DNA of 64,000 nucleotides from Narthecium ossifragum (GCA_963920575.1 OY986967.1:11278061-11342060); one strand, 5' to 3'; shown: positions 34,516 to 46,721, numbered from the stretch's first letter. The notes: generated by a model from the letters alone, not told the origin. Numbers and translations are program-made.

Positions 34516-36798
34516 TATAATAGTCTCCTATAGAACAAGAAATTGTTGGGGTGCCTGGATCCTTAAGTTTTGGTAGGGTTTCATACTTCAGGATCGAACT
34601 TACATGTTCAGTCAGAAAGATTTCGTTAGAGACCTGAGATTTGGATTTGCGTTTTTGGGTACAAAGGTCTTTCAGAAATTTTGCATAGAAAGGGAATTGT
34701 CTGATGGCCTCTAAAGGTGGTATATTGATGTTTACTCGCTTGAATATCTTCGTCATTTGCTCTACATATGATTTCTTATTGGCTCTGGAGGAAGGGACCA
34801 TCAGTGCATAAGGAAAACGTACTTTGGGCACATATCTAGCAGGGTCAGGCTCCCTCTGATCAACTGGACTCGCATCTATTTGATCGGGAGTGTCATCAGG
34901 CTAAGAGGACTGAGACCGACCGATCGGACCAGAATCCGATCGATCAAAATTTTTTCGACCGGTCAGTTTTGAGAGGGATCCATCACTCTGGGCAGTGTCA
35001 GCACGTGTTTCCACTTGCTTACTGCTCCTTAGGGTTACTACAACTTGTGCACTTTCAAAGTTTTGGTTATCAATGTGGTGTAGGGCCCTAGGATTGGTCA
35101 TAGACTGACTAGGTAAATGACCATCCTCTCTTTTAGACATTATCTTAGCTAGTTGCCCCAGTTGTGTCTCTATTTTGGATATAGATTGAGCATGTGAATT
35201 AACATCATTTCTTATCAAAGCTATTTCTCTCCTAAGCTCAGTCTTAAGAAAAGCCATGTTTGCATTCATGCTAGCATTGATGTTATTTATACTAGCATTG
35301 ATGTTGGCTAGTATACTTATGATTGTGCCCAAAGCCGGGTCAAAGGGTGCTTGTGGAGGTGCAGTTTGTTGGTATTGTTCAGAGTAACTTGGGTTTGGAT
35401 TTGTAGGAGGTATAGATGGGTATCTATTAATGGGGACACTAGAGAAACTACTCTGCATTTGGAAAGTATTAGATAGTTGGGGTGGTTTCCAATTAAAGTT
35501 GGGATGATTTCGCCAACCTATAGATGGGGATCTATTCGTGGGGACACTGGAGAAACTACTCTGCCGTTGGAAAGTATTAGACTGTTGGGGTAGTTTCCAA
35601 TTAAAGTTGGGATGATTTCGTCAAGCTGGATTATATGTGTTTGAATACGGATTAGTCTCAGGTTTAGTGAAACCATATGTCGCGTTTGCTTGCTCCTAAA
35701 CATATTCAGGGAATGATGGAGCCAGAGGATAGTCGGTAATGTCATGTTCAAGGCTAGAGCATATTGGACATGTTTGAGGTTGATTCTGAAATGATAGAGG
35801 TGCAGGTGATTGACTCATTTCCAATTTATCAAACTTTTTATTAAGCAGGGCTATTTGGGCAGTAATGGCTTCTAATCCAGAAAGTTCAAAGGTTCCTTTA
35901 GTTGTAGGCCGACTCCTAGGATTTGTGTATTATTGTCGAGAATCAATGGAAATTTGTTCATAAAGGTTCCAGAGCTCATCAACATCTGTGTCTAAAGGAA
36001 TACCCCCACAACAAGCTTCAACCATAGTTTTACATCTTTCATTAGGGCCTCTATAAAATTTATGAGTTAACTCCCACTTATCAATATCATGATGAGAATA
36101 TTTTCTTAAAAGGTCTTTAAATCTATCCCAGGCATCATGAAAAGACTCATCTTCATATTTAACAAAGGTTAGGATTTCAGTCCGAAAATTTTCAGTTTTA
36201 ATTATGAGAACGGATTTCCTTAAAAATGCCTCTTGAAGTTGGTCCCAAGTTGTGATTGAGTGTGGAGGTAAACATTGAAACCAGTGTTTAGCTTTATCTT
36301 TCAAAGAGAAGGGGGAGAGTTTCAACTTAAAGGCACCATCATTAAAATTCTCCAATTTTAGTGTAGTAATGGTATCGATAAAATTGTGAATATGCTCATA
36401 TGGATCCTCATTACTTAGACCATGAAAGTGAGTTAACATTTGAATCGTTTGGGGTCTAATCTCATAGTATGAGGCTGTGATTGTAGAAGGGTCAACGGAA
36501 GGAGTGTAAGTGTAGGCAGTGGGTAAGAAGTGATTTGTCAAAGGAACACGTTGTACCCTCCCCCCCCCCCATTGGTATTATTACTACCTCCCCTTCCAAA
36601 ATTAGTACTAGGGTCGATAACATGTCTCTCATTTTCAGCTATCGAGACAAAGGTCTCGTGAATAGTTTGAAAGCTACTCAAGGCCTCCTGATAATTACTC
36701 AAAGATTTTTGACCTAAGGCTCTAACTTTTCAGAGTGTGGTCTTTAGTTCTAGATCCACATGTTCCAATGGGGTAAATAGGGATCGTCTACCTTTCAT
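34470..36798 (-). pseudogene. Element K gag plus truncated protease
   Basis: Starts MKGRRSLFTPLEH at 36798 and has a TGA about 24 codons in. The capsid-like core (36541-35930) has the gypsy Gag pattern: HFHGLSNEDPYEHIHNF, then LSPFSLKDKAKHWFQCLP, then TWDQLQEAFLRK, then YEDESFHDAWDRFKDLLRKY. After stops come an Asn/Pro-rich stretch with a 36-residue in-frame duplication, a helix SISKIETQLGQLAKIM, and the pre-protease block NIPPLEAIRQFPFYAKFLKDL (written here to 20 residues: NIPPLEAIRQFPFYAKFLKD). The aspartic protease motif LLDLGAS is reached and the sequence leaves the family right after it; RT, RNase H and integrase are absent. Gag would form the particle; this copy is broken. Confidence 0.85.
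35413..35632. repeat. 108-bp in-frame duplication in K gag
   Basis: 'tagatggg' and the following 100 bases occur at 35413 and again at 35521. The 36-residue unit encodes a Trp/Asn-rich WRNHPNFNWK...SSFSSVP stretch behind the capsid. Confidence 0.88.
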
Positions 36799-37148
36799 GC
36801 AAGATTACACAAAAAAAGATAAAAAGAAAATGTAATATTCGGAGGAGAGGATAAAACCTGAAATCAACAATTGAAATGAAAAGTTTTGAAGCAAAAATAC
36901 TTACCTATCTGTGCAGTACCGACCGGTCGGTTTCAGTTCCGATCAGTCACACCAGGCCGCAGGCTCCATTCACTCAAAGTCCAATTCAACACAGATGGCA
37001 CAGTTCAACCGATCAGATTCAAGTCCGACTGGTCGAGTTGTTTTTCCTAAAAAGTGTAAAATAAAGAAAGGGAAAAATAATAAAGATAAAAACCTAACTA
37101 AGAAAAAAAAATGAGTTAAGAGAAAATCAATTAGTTAACCGTCGAAAT

Positions 37149-37165
37149 CTCCGGCAACAGCGCCA
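37149..37165 (-). other. Element K primer-binding site (tRNA-Asp-like)
   Basis: It matches the tRNA-Asp 3' end at 15 of 17 positions on the plus strand and sits eight bases from the start of the 37174-38580 LTR. The leader between it and gag (36800-37148) carries CGATCGG-type boxes near 36925-37035. Confidence 0.85.
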
Positions 37166-37173
37166 AAAGTTTA

Positions 37174-38580
37174 TGTATTGCGAATGTGTCGTTAAAGCAC
37201 AACAAACTTCAATCAAAATATAATCCTTATTCTATCACTATCCTACAAGGTAGACTAGTGGTGAAGTTCGGAGTCGATTCGTAGGGAAAATGTTGGAAAG
37301 TAAAATCAATTCTCGAAACTGATTCCTAAGCGGAGTAATCAAAAGGTGGGTTGAATTATCTAAAAATTATCTAAGAAAGCAAGTAAAGTGATCGGGATTT
37401 GAACCAAGTTATGAATTACCTAAGGATTACTCAATCCACCCTAGTTTCACCTTCAATCTTCCCTAGTTATCCTCTTGTTCCCTTCTCTCAATATTATGGA
37501 TCATATGGCTACAAGCTCACATTAATCCCTAAAATAAGATTTATGTTCCTAACGGCATAGCCTATTTTTCTTGGCATAGGTTGTCTTTGATCCTACGATT
37601 ACTTTAAGTTATACTACCCCTAATGACCTTGGCACAACCTATCCTAACATAGCATGCCTATCTCAAAAGCAAACCATAAATCACATGAAAACCATATCAT
37701 AAATATGTATAAACAATCACAGAAAGCTTATACAACTAAAAATACTTCAAAGGAACTTTGTTCCCTCAAATCTCTAATCATTAAAACCATATTTATGAGA
37801 TCATATTGAGAAGAAGTTTACAATAATCAAACCAAAGAAAATCAAAAGTTACACTAGGGTTTCATGATATCCCTAAGTTTAAGAATTAGTTACTCGTCTT
37901 CTGGGAAAGATCCATAGGTGTTGGGAAGGAAGCCGTTGATCCTCACGGAAAGATTTTCATTTTCAAAACCCTAGGCTTCTCCTCCAAAAGTGGTCCAAAA
38001 GATGATAATTTTTTGGTGGAATAACCCCTTTATGTAATAGAAACCCTTAAATCCCGCAATTTGGAGTCGTAACTGAGGTAGTGAGGTTAAACTCTAATTT
38101 CCTTAAATGCCATATTAATGATGACATCTCAGCGACCGATTGGACTTAAAACCGATTCATATTAATGCCAATTAGGAGTCGTAACTGAGGTTTGACTGGG
38201 TCTCTACTGCCACGTCATTAATTAATTTCAGCCTTTCTCAAATTTTAGCTTTTATAGTTCCAACTTTGCTTCAAAACTGGCACTAATATATAAGGAATCT
38301 CACAAAGTCTTCAACATGAAAGTTGTAGCTCTTGAAATCTTCTTTCATATCCAAGAATTTTAGAATATTTGGAGTTGTGTCGAATGTATGGTGATTTATT
38401 TTCAACCAGTCGACGAAACAGTCTTTTTGCTGAATTTAATGATTTTTGGCCGAATTTCTTGTATTTCTTCTCAAATCCTACTTAAACCTGAAATCAAACA
38501 ATAAGATATCAAATACACCTACTCTAAGCCTAAAAAAGGTAATTTAAGGGGTTTAATTATGTATAATTCATGTCTCATCA
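37174..38580 (-). mobile_element. Element K, 5' LTR (type II)
   Basis: TGTATTGCGAATG...GTCTCATCA on the plus strand, 1,407 bp, beside the primer site. It is related to 47410-48845 (shared 'gtgtcgttaaa', 'gtggtgaRgttcggagt', and the closing 'taaggggtttaattatg') but not to the 3' LTR of K. A hairpin AGCCTAT..ATAGGTT lies at 37559-37582. Confidence 0.82.
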
Positions 38581-38986
38581 GACGTAGAGTAGAACCCTAC
38601 TGAGGTTGTTGCTCACTCCTACTCGGGGTGTGTTTTGTACGTGCTCGCGCCATCTCTTCTTCTGCAGTACCAGGCGGCGCGTAGACTTCTGGATGTGTCT
38701 GAGGATCATGGGGTTTACTTTACATTTGGTAGTTGTATAAATGTATAATTTCTCTCCTTTATGATTTTTTATGTTTATATATTTGTGTATGTTTGAGGTT
38801 TGATATTAGTTTATTTAAATTAAACATGTAATTGTTTGTAGTTTGATAGAATTACTATTTTACCCCAGAATGAATTGATCAAAGTAGTTCTGAAATTTGA
38901 TACATATATGAGGCAGTAATGAAAGTGAATAGGTTTAGCTCCCTCACGTTCCGGTTCGGATGGGTCTTCTGGGTCGGGGTGTGACA
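38581..38986 (-). mobile_element. Reverse LTR fragment 'M', second part
   Basis: It continues with 'acgtagagtagaaccctactgaggttgttgctcactcc' (the reversed landmark) and ends GGGTCGGGGTGTGACA. The flanks of K (TTATC and GACGT) do not match, so K has no visible target duplication here. Confidence 0.65.
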
Positions 38987-41900
38987 GTCTTCTGGATCGG
39001 GGTGTGTCAGAAAACTCATCCAGTCTGAGGTGTGAGGATTCCAATTCTATTTAATCCATCTATGTCTCATTTATAGTAAAATATTAGATCTAATTTTAAC
39101 AACTGATCTAGGGTCAAAACGGTAATTTTACTGAAGATCACTATTCATCAAATATATATAAGTTTATGATACAAAATGGATCCTCACAAATATCTATATA
39201 ACTATCTCAAAAATCCTTACAGATGGAATTTATACATTTATACAGTCTAATAGAAAAAACTAAACCCCAAGTCCTCAAACACCTCCAGAGGTTGACGTGC
39301 CACCAAGAGCCTATCCTGCTGGTGCTAAGGAAGAAGTGCTGACGTGTCATACCCCGGCCTAAGAAAACACATCCAGACTGGGATGTGAGGGGAGAGACCT
39401 ATACCTGTTCACTTCCAATTTGGTGCAACACAAAAATTATCACAATAATTTAAAGTAAAGACTTCTGATGGAAAAACTACAATTTAAAAACTTACTATTC
39501 CATTAACATCAGAGTTCTACAGATCTATATCAAGAAAACTCAAAGATGGAAATTATACATATAAACTAATCCTTGAGGGATACTCTATACAAAACTGCCA
39601 AACTGTACAATCAGATCTTCAATCACCTCAAAGCCCTCTAGAAGTCGACGCGCCACCAAAAGCTGACCTGCTGGGAGCTACGGAAGCACTGGCATCTGCA
39701 CCTGGAAACACAGCCTGGGTAGGACTGAGCAACAAAGCTCAGCAGGGTTCTACTCTATGTCACACACAAGGAAGGGGAAACTGCAAGTGTACCGTGTCCT
39801 TGACAAGCCTAAGGTGCAACTAACTACAAGCATGCAAACACGACGGGGATCACGCCGGCTCTGGGTGCTCCCCAATCGCCAACCACACCGGGGATCACGC
39901 GGGTTCTGAGCACTCCCCAATCATAAACAAGGTAAGTAGGGATTTCAGAACACCTTGAGTGCATCCGTAACTCAAAACAGATAAGTAAAGCACACCCATA
40001 CTTAAGCTTGGCAAGGGAGAATGGCACGACCTCGACACCTCAAGAAACACAATATGATAAACCAGTAGTACAACAATCTCACTCTAAACCTTGCTACCCA
40101 ACCATGGTCCTAGAGCTAGACCCGAGCTAACCGAGAGCGTCGGATCGACGATCAACCCATCACCCATGTCCTAACCTAGAATGCACCTAATGCAATCAAA
40201 TGCAAGCACATATACACGCATATTACCTAGATGTCTCTATATGGAACAACAACAAGATGAGAGTTCACAATATCTACACATCCCAAGGGACTTGACCCCC
40301 TGGCTCAACCACAAAGTAGTAAAGGTCTAAGTACCAAAAACTACAACTAATAAAGCATAATAAATAAATGCAACTAGAGTTATCACGTGCTTATCGAAAA
40401 ACCGATTAAAACCCATAAAAGTTGGTAAAACGATCCGAAATACAAATCATTCTAAAACTCGAAGGCAACCCATGAAATCATGAGTAAAACATCATGATAT
40501 CCTAACTTTAACAATAGGAAAGATATATAAGAAAATCGAGATTATTTGAAATCAAAACCTTTGAAAACGAAGCCAAATTCAGCTCACTGCATAAGGAGGT
40601 TGATCTTCACCTCCAATGAAGATCGATATTCTTCACACAGGTCTACTGCCAAGGAAAGGATCGATCTTCACCTCCAATGAAGATCGATCTTCCTTGGGCC
40701 AGCACAACACCACTTTAGCCAAGCAAAAGATCGATCTTCATACACATGAAGATCGATCCTTCACGGGCTAGGCGTGAGATCACAAGAGAGATCGATCTTC
40801 TTCTCAACAAGATTGATCCTTCTTATACCTCGCCGAAACTCATCGGAGAAAACGCCAAAAAACTCACAAAATATCAAACCAAACTGTATAAAATTCAGGG
40901 ATCAGAAAGCGGAGGACTAGGTGAGTCCAAAAACACCAAGAAAACATAAACCCAACAGCTAAACACAAAGATCTAAGCTAAAGAGAGCAAATCAAACCCT
41001 AAACTGCCAAATCTTAAGATATGGGTAGAGATCCCTACCTAAACCAGGTTGAAGCCCCCCAAATCCAGCCTAGCAAGCTTCGGATCGTCTATACGTTCCT
41101 CCCCAAGCCGGTGGATTTTATCTCCATCCAAGATTTTCAAAAGAAATCAAAGGGAAAGAGACAGGTCCTACATATAGGATTGGCCACAGCCAGAGAGATC
41201 GATCTTCACCCCCCATGAAGGTCGATCTTCTTCGTGACAAGGCGAAGACTTTCCAGGCACAAGGAGATCGATCTTCTATCCCTAAAAGATCGAGGTTCTC
41301 ATACAAAAAAGTGGCAAACGGGCAAACACTCATGCCCAAACCCAGATCTTTCGATCCAGGTCACACCTAATGGTTCTAATCAAATAAAGACATCATCCCA
41401 TTGTTGTGTGTGCACAACGCGAGTGTGGAATGACCTATGACACACACTGTCGAGTCAGGTTTGAGGAACGGGTACTGACATGACGCTTGCACCTGCAAAA
41501 TGCAACCCGGGTAGGCGTGAGCGTAAAGCTCAGCAAGATTTTATTGTACGCATACTGAAAGGAAGGGAAAGAATAAAGTCCCAGGTACTACCTAATCTCT
41601 AGGGGACAACTCACGTTACGTACACCGCCTACCCTAGGGCACGCACTCTGATTACCTCCATTGTCAACAGTCATCCCTCTCAACAACCAAGCGCTCAAGC
41701 ATTGAAACAATAGGGGTAGAACACAGGGAGATATATTACTTCCCCTATGAAAACTGAGACTGAGACTAGAACCTAAGACGACCTCTACACCTCAATCAGA
41801 GTAGTTTCAGCCAACTAGACAACAACCTCGATAACATAGATTGTCAAGAAAATTCAGTCCTAAACCTTGCTATCTAGCCTCAGTTCTACGGCTAGGTCCG

Positions 41901-42891
41901 AGCTGCCCGTGCCCTCGGATCGGCGATCAACCCATCGCCCGCGTCTAGCCTAGAATGCGTCTAATTCAATCAATCATATGTATGCTAATACGCACGTGAA
42001 ATAGGATTCCATACATGCAACAATATGTTAAAATAATATACAGGGATAGGCGCAACATCTACAACTGTTATGTTAAAGATCACTGAGATAATGCATTTAC
42101 AGCTCTATATATGAGCACAAACATAGTTGTTCTAATTAAACTAGAAAATTCAGAAATTAGTCAATGAAAACATGCTTAAATCCGATTAAATTCCAACCAA
42201 GCTTCAATCATATATCAAGCATGCCTAGGAACATCATCTAGCATAGATTAATCAAGTAATTAAGCAACTAATTAACCTAGAACACTTAAACTAGCTAAAG
42301 GTGAAGAATCCTATCTAATTACGTAAATCCATGATTGATCCTTGATTAATCCGTGAAGGCAAGTCCTTGATGTGCTCCTCTACTTGCTGGCAACCTCCTC
42401 AAGCCTCTTAATCAAGCTCCCTTAACGAATTGAAGCAACGGTGGAAAAGAGAGAAGAAAAAGAAAAACAGAGGGTTCCTGCGGTTCTTGAAGAGCCCGAG
42501 ACCCATCGATCGTCTCCTGGACCGATCGATCGGTCTACATCGGTTCAGTGTTCCATAAGGGTTGTGCCGACATAGAATCTGATCGATCGTCCCCTCGACC
42601 GATCGAGCATCACTGGGCTGACAGCTGTCCTAAAATATAGTTGTCGCACCCGAGCTCAGATCTTTCGATCCCAAGCTCGCGTAAGGTTCTAACAAGCACA
42701 TTTATCATTTATAGGGTTGTGTGTGCACTATGCGGGCGTGAACCAACCACAAAGGTGTAATTTATCAAATTACCCTTGGGGTGCAAAATCAACAATGCGA
42801 TCAACAGATCGCGTTTGACGCGGAAACAACCCAACATGACACGGCCTCGGACCTACATGGTCGAATCATGTTAGAGGAACGGGTCCTCACA
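38987..42891 (+). mobile_element. LTR 'G', host of a nested solo LTR
   Basis: It opens 'tgtcagaaaactcatccag' (from 39005) and closes 'ggaacgggtcctcaca'. Its two halves, up to 39344 and from 41486, join smoothly once the solo LTR is removed. It carries box pairs of the CATCGATC/GATCGATC type at 42504/42524 and 42581/42601 (20-nt spacing). No coding region. Confidence 0.65.
39345..41480 (+). mobile_element. Solo LTR 'F', TSD TGACG
   Basis: TGTCATACCCCGGCC...GGGTACTGACA, 2,136 bp, flanked exactly by TGACG (39340-39344 and 41481-41485). Paired boxes lie near 40599/40621 (diverged) and at 40659/40682, 40729/40751, 40790/40811, 41197/41220 and 41266/41288. It shares the 'gtaggactgagcaacaaagctcagcagg' landmark (39720) with other LTRs here. 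Confidence 0.92.
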
Positions 42892-43735
42892 TGACAAATA
42901 TTGAAGAGATTGCTTGAGAGGCAAGCCTCGTAGTTTGAATCGAGAAAGGTGAGGAAGTTTGATAAAATAAAACTTACTCCTTTGGTGCGTTTGGTAAGGG
43001 GGTCAATTTTGAGAGGGTAAAATTATAAAGATAAATTTTACATAAGTAACAATATTTGAGGGGGTAAGATTTATACGTTACTTATGTTTGGATAGCATGG
43101 GTAAATTTTAACTTGTAATGCTCAACAAATTAATAAACTCAATATATTCACTCTCTTTATTTCTCTCCCTATTTTCTTACTCTACTTTCGCTCTCTTCTT
43201 TCTTTCTCTTCTTTCTCTCTCCTACTTTATATATCTCTCTCTCTGTTTGTTCTCTCTTCTACTTTATCTCTCTTCTTTCTCTCTCCTACTTTATCTCTCT
43301 ACTGACTCTCCTATTTTCTCTCTACTTTCTCTCTCCTATTTCCTCTCTTTATTTCCGGAGAGAAAAAATAGGAAAGAGAAAGTACATAGAGTAAGTAGAG
43401 AGAGAACAAAGGAGACAGAAAATAGGAGTTAGAAAGTAGAGAGGGAAAACATTGGAGTGAGAAAGTAGAGAGAAAAGGTAGAGATAGAAAATATGAGAGA
43501 AGAAGTAGAGAGAGAAAATAGAGAGAGGAAGTAGACTAACAAAATAGGATAGGAAGTAGAGAGCGAAAGTAGGAGAGAGGAAGTAGGAGAGAGGAAGTAG
43601 GGAGAGAAAATAGGAGTGAGGTAGTAGAGAGAGAAAATATGAGGGAGGAAGTAGAGAGAGAAAATGAGAGATAAGGTACACAGAAAAATGGGACATAAGG
43701 TAGTAGAGTGAGTAAATAGTACCAATCCCACCCCC
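42892..43735. repeat. Pyrimidine/purine foldback
   Basis: Bases 42965-43110 look like a small transposon end ('tttggtgcgtttggtaaggggg'). From 43138 to about 43357 the plus strand is almost pure pyrimidine (CTCTCTCCTACTTTATCTCTC units); from 43358 to about 43702 it is almost pure purine with the reverse complement units (GAGAGAGAAAATAGGAG). The turn is at TTTCCGGAGAGAAA (43350-43363). The arms can pair over about 200 bp. Long ORFs here on both strands are artefacts of the repeat. Confidence 0.8.
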
Positions 43736-46309
43736 TTTTCTTCTTTTCTTTCTCTTCCCGTTTCTTCCTCTCCCGCCCCCTTTCCTTGAGATTTTGAACA
43801 GTGATTGCGACGGGCGGAGGCGACGACGGCGTGAGGGAAGACCGATCTAGGCCACCCTAGGTCGGATTTATGAGGCTTATAAGAAAATTAGCGCGTTTAA
43901 GATATGGATTCTGCCCCCTAATCTCTTGTTTAGGGTAGATTAAGGTGGCTGATGGTTTGTTTTTGGATTTTTCTTCTCTAGCTTACTTCTCTAAGCTTGA
44001 ATTTCACTTGATCTAAGTTTCACAGAATTTGGAAGTTATTTGATTAGATTTTAACCATTCTTTTTCAATGATTTCTCGGATTTCTGTCTTTAGCTTAAAA
44101 CCAGTCTGCTTAGGCATGGATTCTATGCTAATACACATGAGTAATCTCGTTCAGCTTTCAAGATCAAAGTTTTATATCTTCGAGTCTACTTTTAGGTCCC
44201 ATGAGCTTCATAATTTTTAGATTTTTATACGAATTATAATGAATTTTCTACGGATCTGCGAAATAGAGTTTTCCTTAAAAATCCGTGGATCCAGTGGATT
44301 TTTGACATCCGAATTTGGGTATTTTCTCGTATGTCGTTGGTTTTTCAAACTTAATTCATCTTGAACCTTTGATTTGATGTCCCTAGGGACATCTAGGACA
44401 AACATGCTTAATTTGGCAGGTTTTTGAATGAGTAAACCTTTAATTTTGGCATGATTAGATTATTACTAATTTCCCTTATGCAATTAATGATTAATTGTGA
44501 AACATGTCTCATATATATATGTATTATATATATATTTAGACCCGTATGTGCGGTCAAGCCTTATGTATAAGGAGTGTTGTTAACCGGGGCATGATGACCC
44601 TGGGGAATGTGTAGAATCAATGGGCCCAAGGTGTGCCCTGTATGTTTTTACATGTATGGTTATTTGTTGGTTTATTGTTTGATCCGTTGTGGTCATTGAC
44701 GTTGCGCCAAAGATGGTAATTTAGATGTATGGTTATTTGTTGGTTTGTTGTTTGATCCGTTGTTGGTCTGTTGTTGTGGCATAGAGCGACACCTAGGCAA
44801 GATGCTTGCATAGGTGCATGCATTGTATGCATTAGAGGCATTCAAGGTTAGGCGTGGATGATGGGTTGTTCGCCGATCCGAGGGCTCGGCCAAGTCGGAT
44901 CTAGCTCTAGGACCGAGGCTGGGTAGCAAGCTATATGACGTCATTGCAATGTTGAATTATTTGTATTCAAGAGTTTAATGTCTAGTTGACTACAAATTGT
45001 GTTGATTGAGGTTTAGAGGTCGTGTCGGTTCTCCAAGGCCAAGTGCTAAGTATGGTTGTCGATGTGTTCTCGACATGGTCCCCGTGCAGTAAAATCCTAC
45101 TTGGGTAAGGGTGACCCTGCTTGTTACTGTTCCCTGGCCCCTTGGTAACATGTTCAAGGGAGAGCTTTCATGACAGGAGCCCTTGGGGCATCGATGGGAT
45201 TATGGAGCCTTTTGGCATATCATAGGCTTAGGCGGAGAAACGACATTGTTGTTGTTCTCTCCCTCCTTTTAGTGTGACGTAGAGTAGAACCCTACTGAGC
45301 TTGTTGCTCACTCCTACCCGGGCTGTGTTTTGCAGGTAAGCAAGCATTTTGATTGTGCATTAGATGCATAAGGATAGGGGGTGGACGATGGGTTGATCGC
45401 TAATCCGAGGCTTTCGCGTAGCTCGGATTTAGCTCTAGGACCGTATCGGGTAGCAGGGTCCAAGTTGGATTGTTGTATTCAGTCGATATCGATGATAGTC
45501 TTAGATGACTTAAATACATATTGATTGAGATTTAGAGGTCGTATCGGCCTCGAGCCAGGTGCTAAGGGTGCAGCCGGTGTCGTCGTTTCATCCTTGGGCA
45601 GAGGGTGCACCTACCCAGCAGAGACTTGTCCTACCCACCAGTGTCTTCTTCCTGCTATACTAGGTGTTTCCGGGATGGGCTCAGTTCGTTAGGGTGACCA
45701 TGGTTGGATACCTAGAGATACCGGTGGGGTTATGGGACCCCGTAACACACCTAGATCTAGCTTGGGGGTGACACTGTTGTGTTCCCTCCTTTCTGTGTGT
45801 CGTAGTGTAGAACCCTACTGAGCTTAGTACTCACTCCTATCCGGGCTGCGTTTGCATATGTTGGCATTAGCACTTCTTCGGTGGCCCCTACCTGGCAGGT
45901 GTTTGGTGGCGCGGTGACGTCTGGCGGTGCTTGAGGATCGGTGATCGTCGTCTACCTTTTTGTTATAGTTAGTCTCCTACGAGAATATGATGTATATGAA
46001 TGTAAACCCTTTTTAGGATTTGAATTATTGTTCAATAAGGGTGCTTATGAAATGTTTAGGGAAACCAATAAGCTAGAGGGAACCCCTTATCAAAATTTAT
46101 TCCACATTTAGTTAGGTTCCGGATCGCGTCGTCCTGCCCAGTTGGGCCTTCACGGGTCGGGGCGTGACACGCCATCTCCTCTTCTGTAGCTCTAGCTGGA
46201 CAGGCTTTAGGCGGCGCATTGACTTATGGAGGTGTCTGAGCTTCATGGGGATATTTTATATTTGACAGTTGTCTAAATGTATAATTTCCCTCCTTGAGAA
46301 CTTTTGATA
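43736..46309 (-). mobile_element. Reverse LTR, left part (host of the Helitron)
   Basis: It is colinear in reverse with the LTR families above: 'gttaaccggggcatgatgaccctgg' (44581), 'cggatctagctctaggaccgagg' (44898), 'gacgtagagtagaaccctactgagcttg' (45277). It is interrupted at 45345-46169, then resumes ('cgccatctcctcttctg') and stops at 46309 in 'cttttgata'. The missing end is found at 55928-56187 beyond the Helitron. Confidence 0.65.
45345..46169 (-). mobile_element. Inserted reverse LTR fragment (TGTCGCGCC family)
   Basis: It starts abruptly in mid-element ('gtgcattagatgcataagg') and ends 'cccagttgggccttcacgggtcggggcgtgaca', the exact reversed start of LTRs B and C. It is only the first 800 bp of the LTR, so it is truncated at its outer end. 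Confidence 0.7.
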
Positions 46310-46721
46310 TCTATTATATAAGGAAGAGCGGTTTTTGAAATGTCTCAACTATAAGACATAAAGAGCGGTCCAGATTTATCTTCAAACACATCAAACGGTT
46401 CAGATTTCATCTACAATATCAAGATTCCCACCCGAAATTTTGGATTTCCACCCAAAATTTCCTCCAAAATCACACTACCATAGATTTTTGAACACACAGA
46501 GAGAGAGAGAGACAAGGAGAGAGATGAGATAGCCATCCCATCCCCCTTCCATCTCCCATCCCCCTCTCCCACTATCTTCGCTTACCTCGCCGGGAGAGGA
46601 GCTCCCCACGCCGTTGACCTCGCCCCACGTCATCGGCAACGCCCAACCCACCTTCGGCCATCTCCCATCTCCCATGGCTTCAGAAAAGATGGAGATGAAC
46701 CCACTCCAGCCAGCTCCCCAC

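Noticed and set aside
38982..38986. TGACA as target duplication of LTR G (also at 42892)
   Set aside because: TGACA is also the normal end of the neighbouring LTR, and G would then start without TG; coincidence is likely.
43118..43731. Leu/Ser/Phe-rich 'membrane protein' frames
   Set aside because: Translation of a CT/GA low-complexity foldback.
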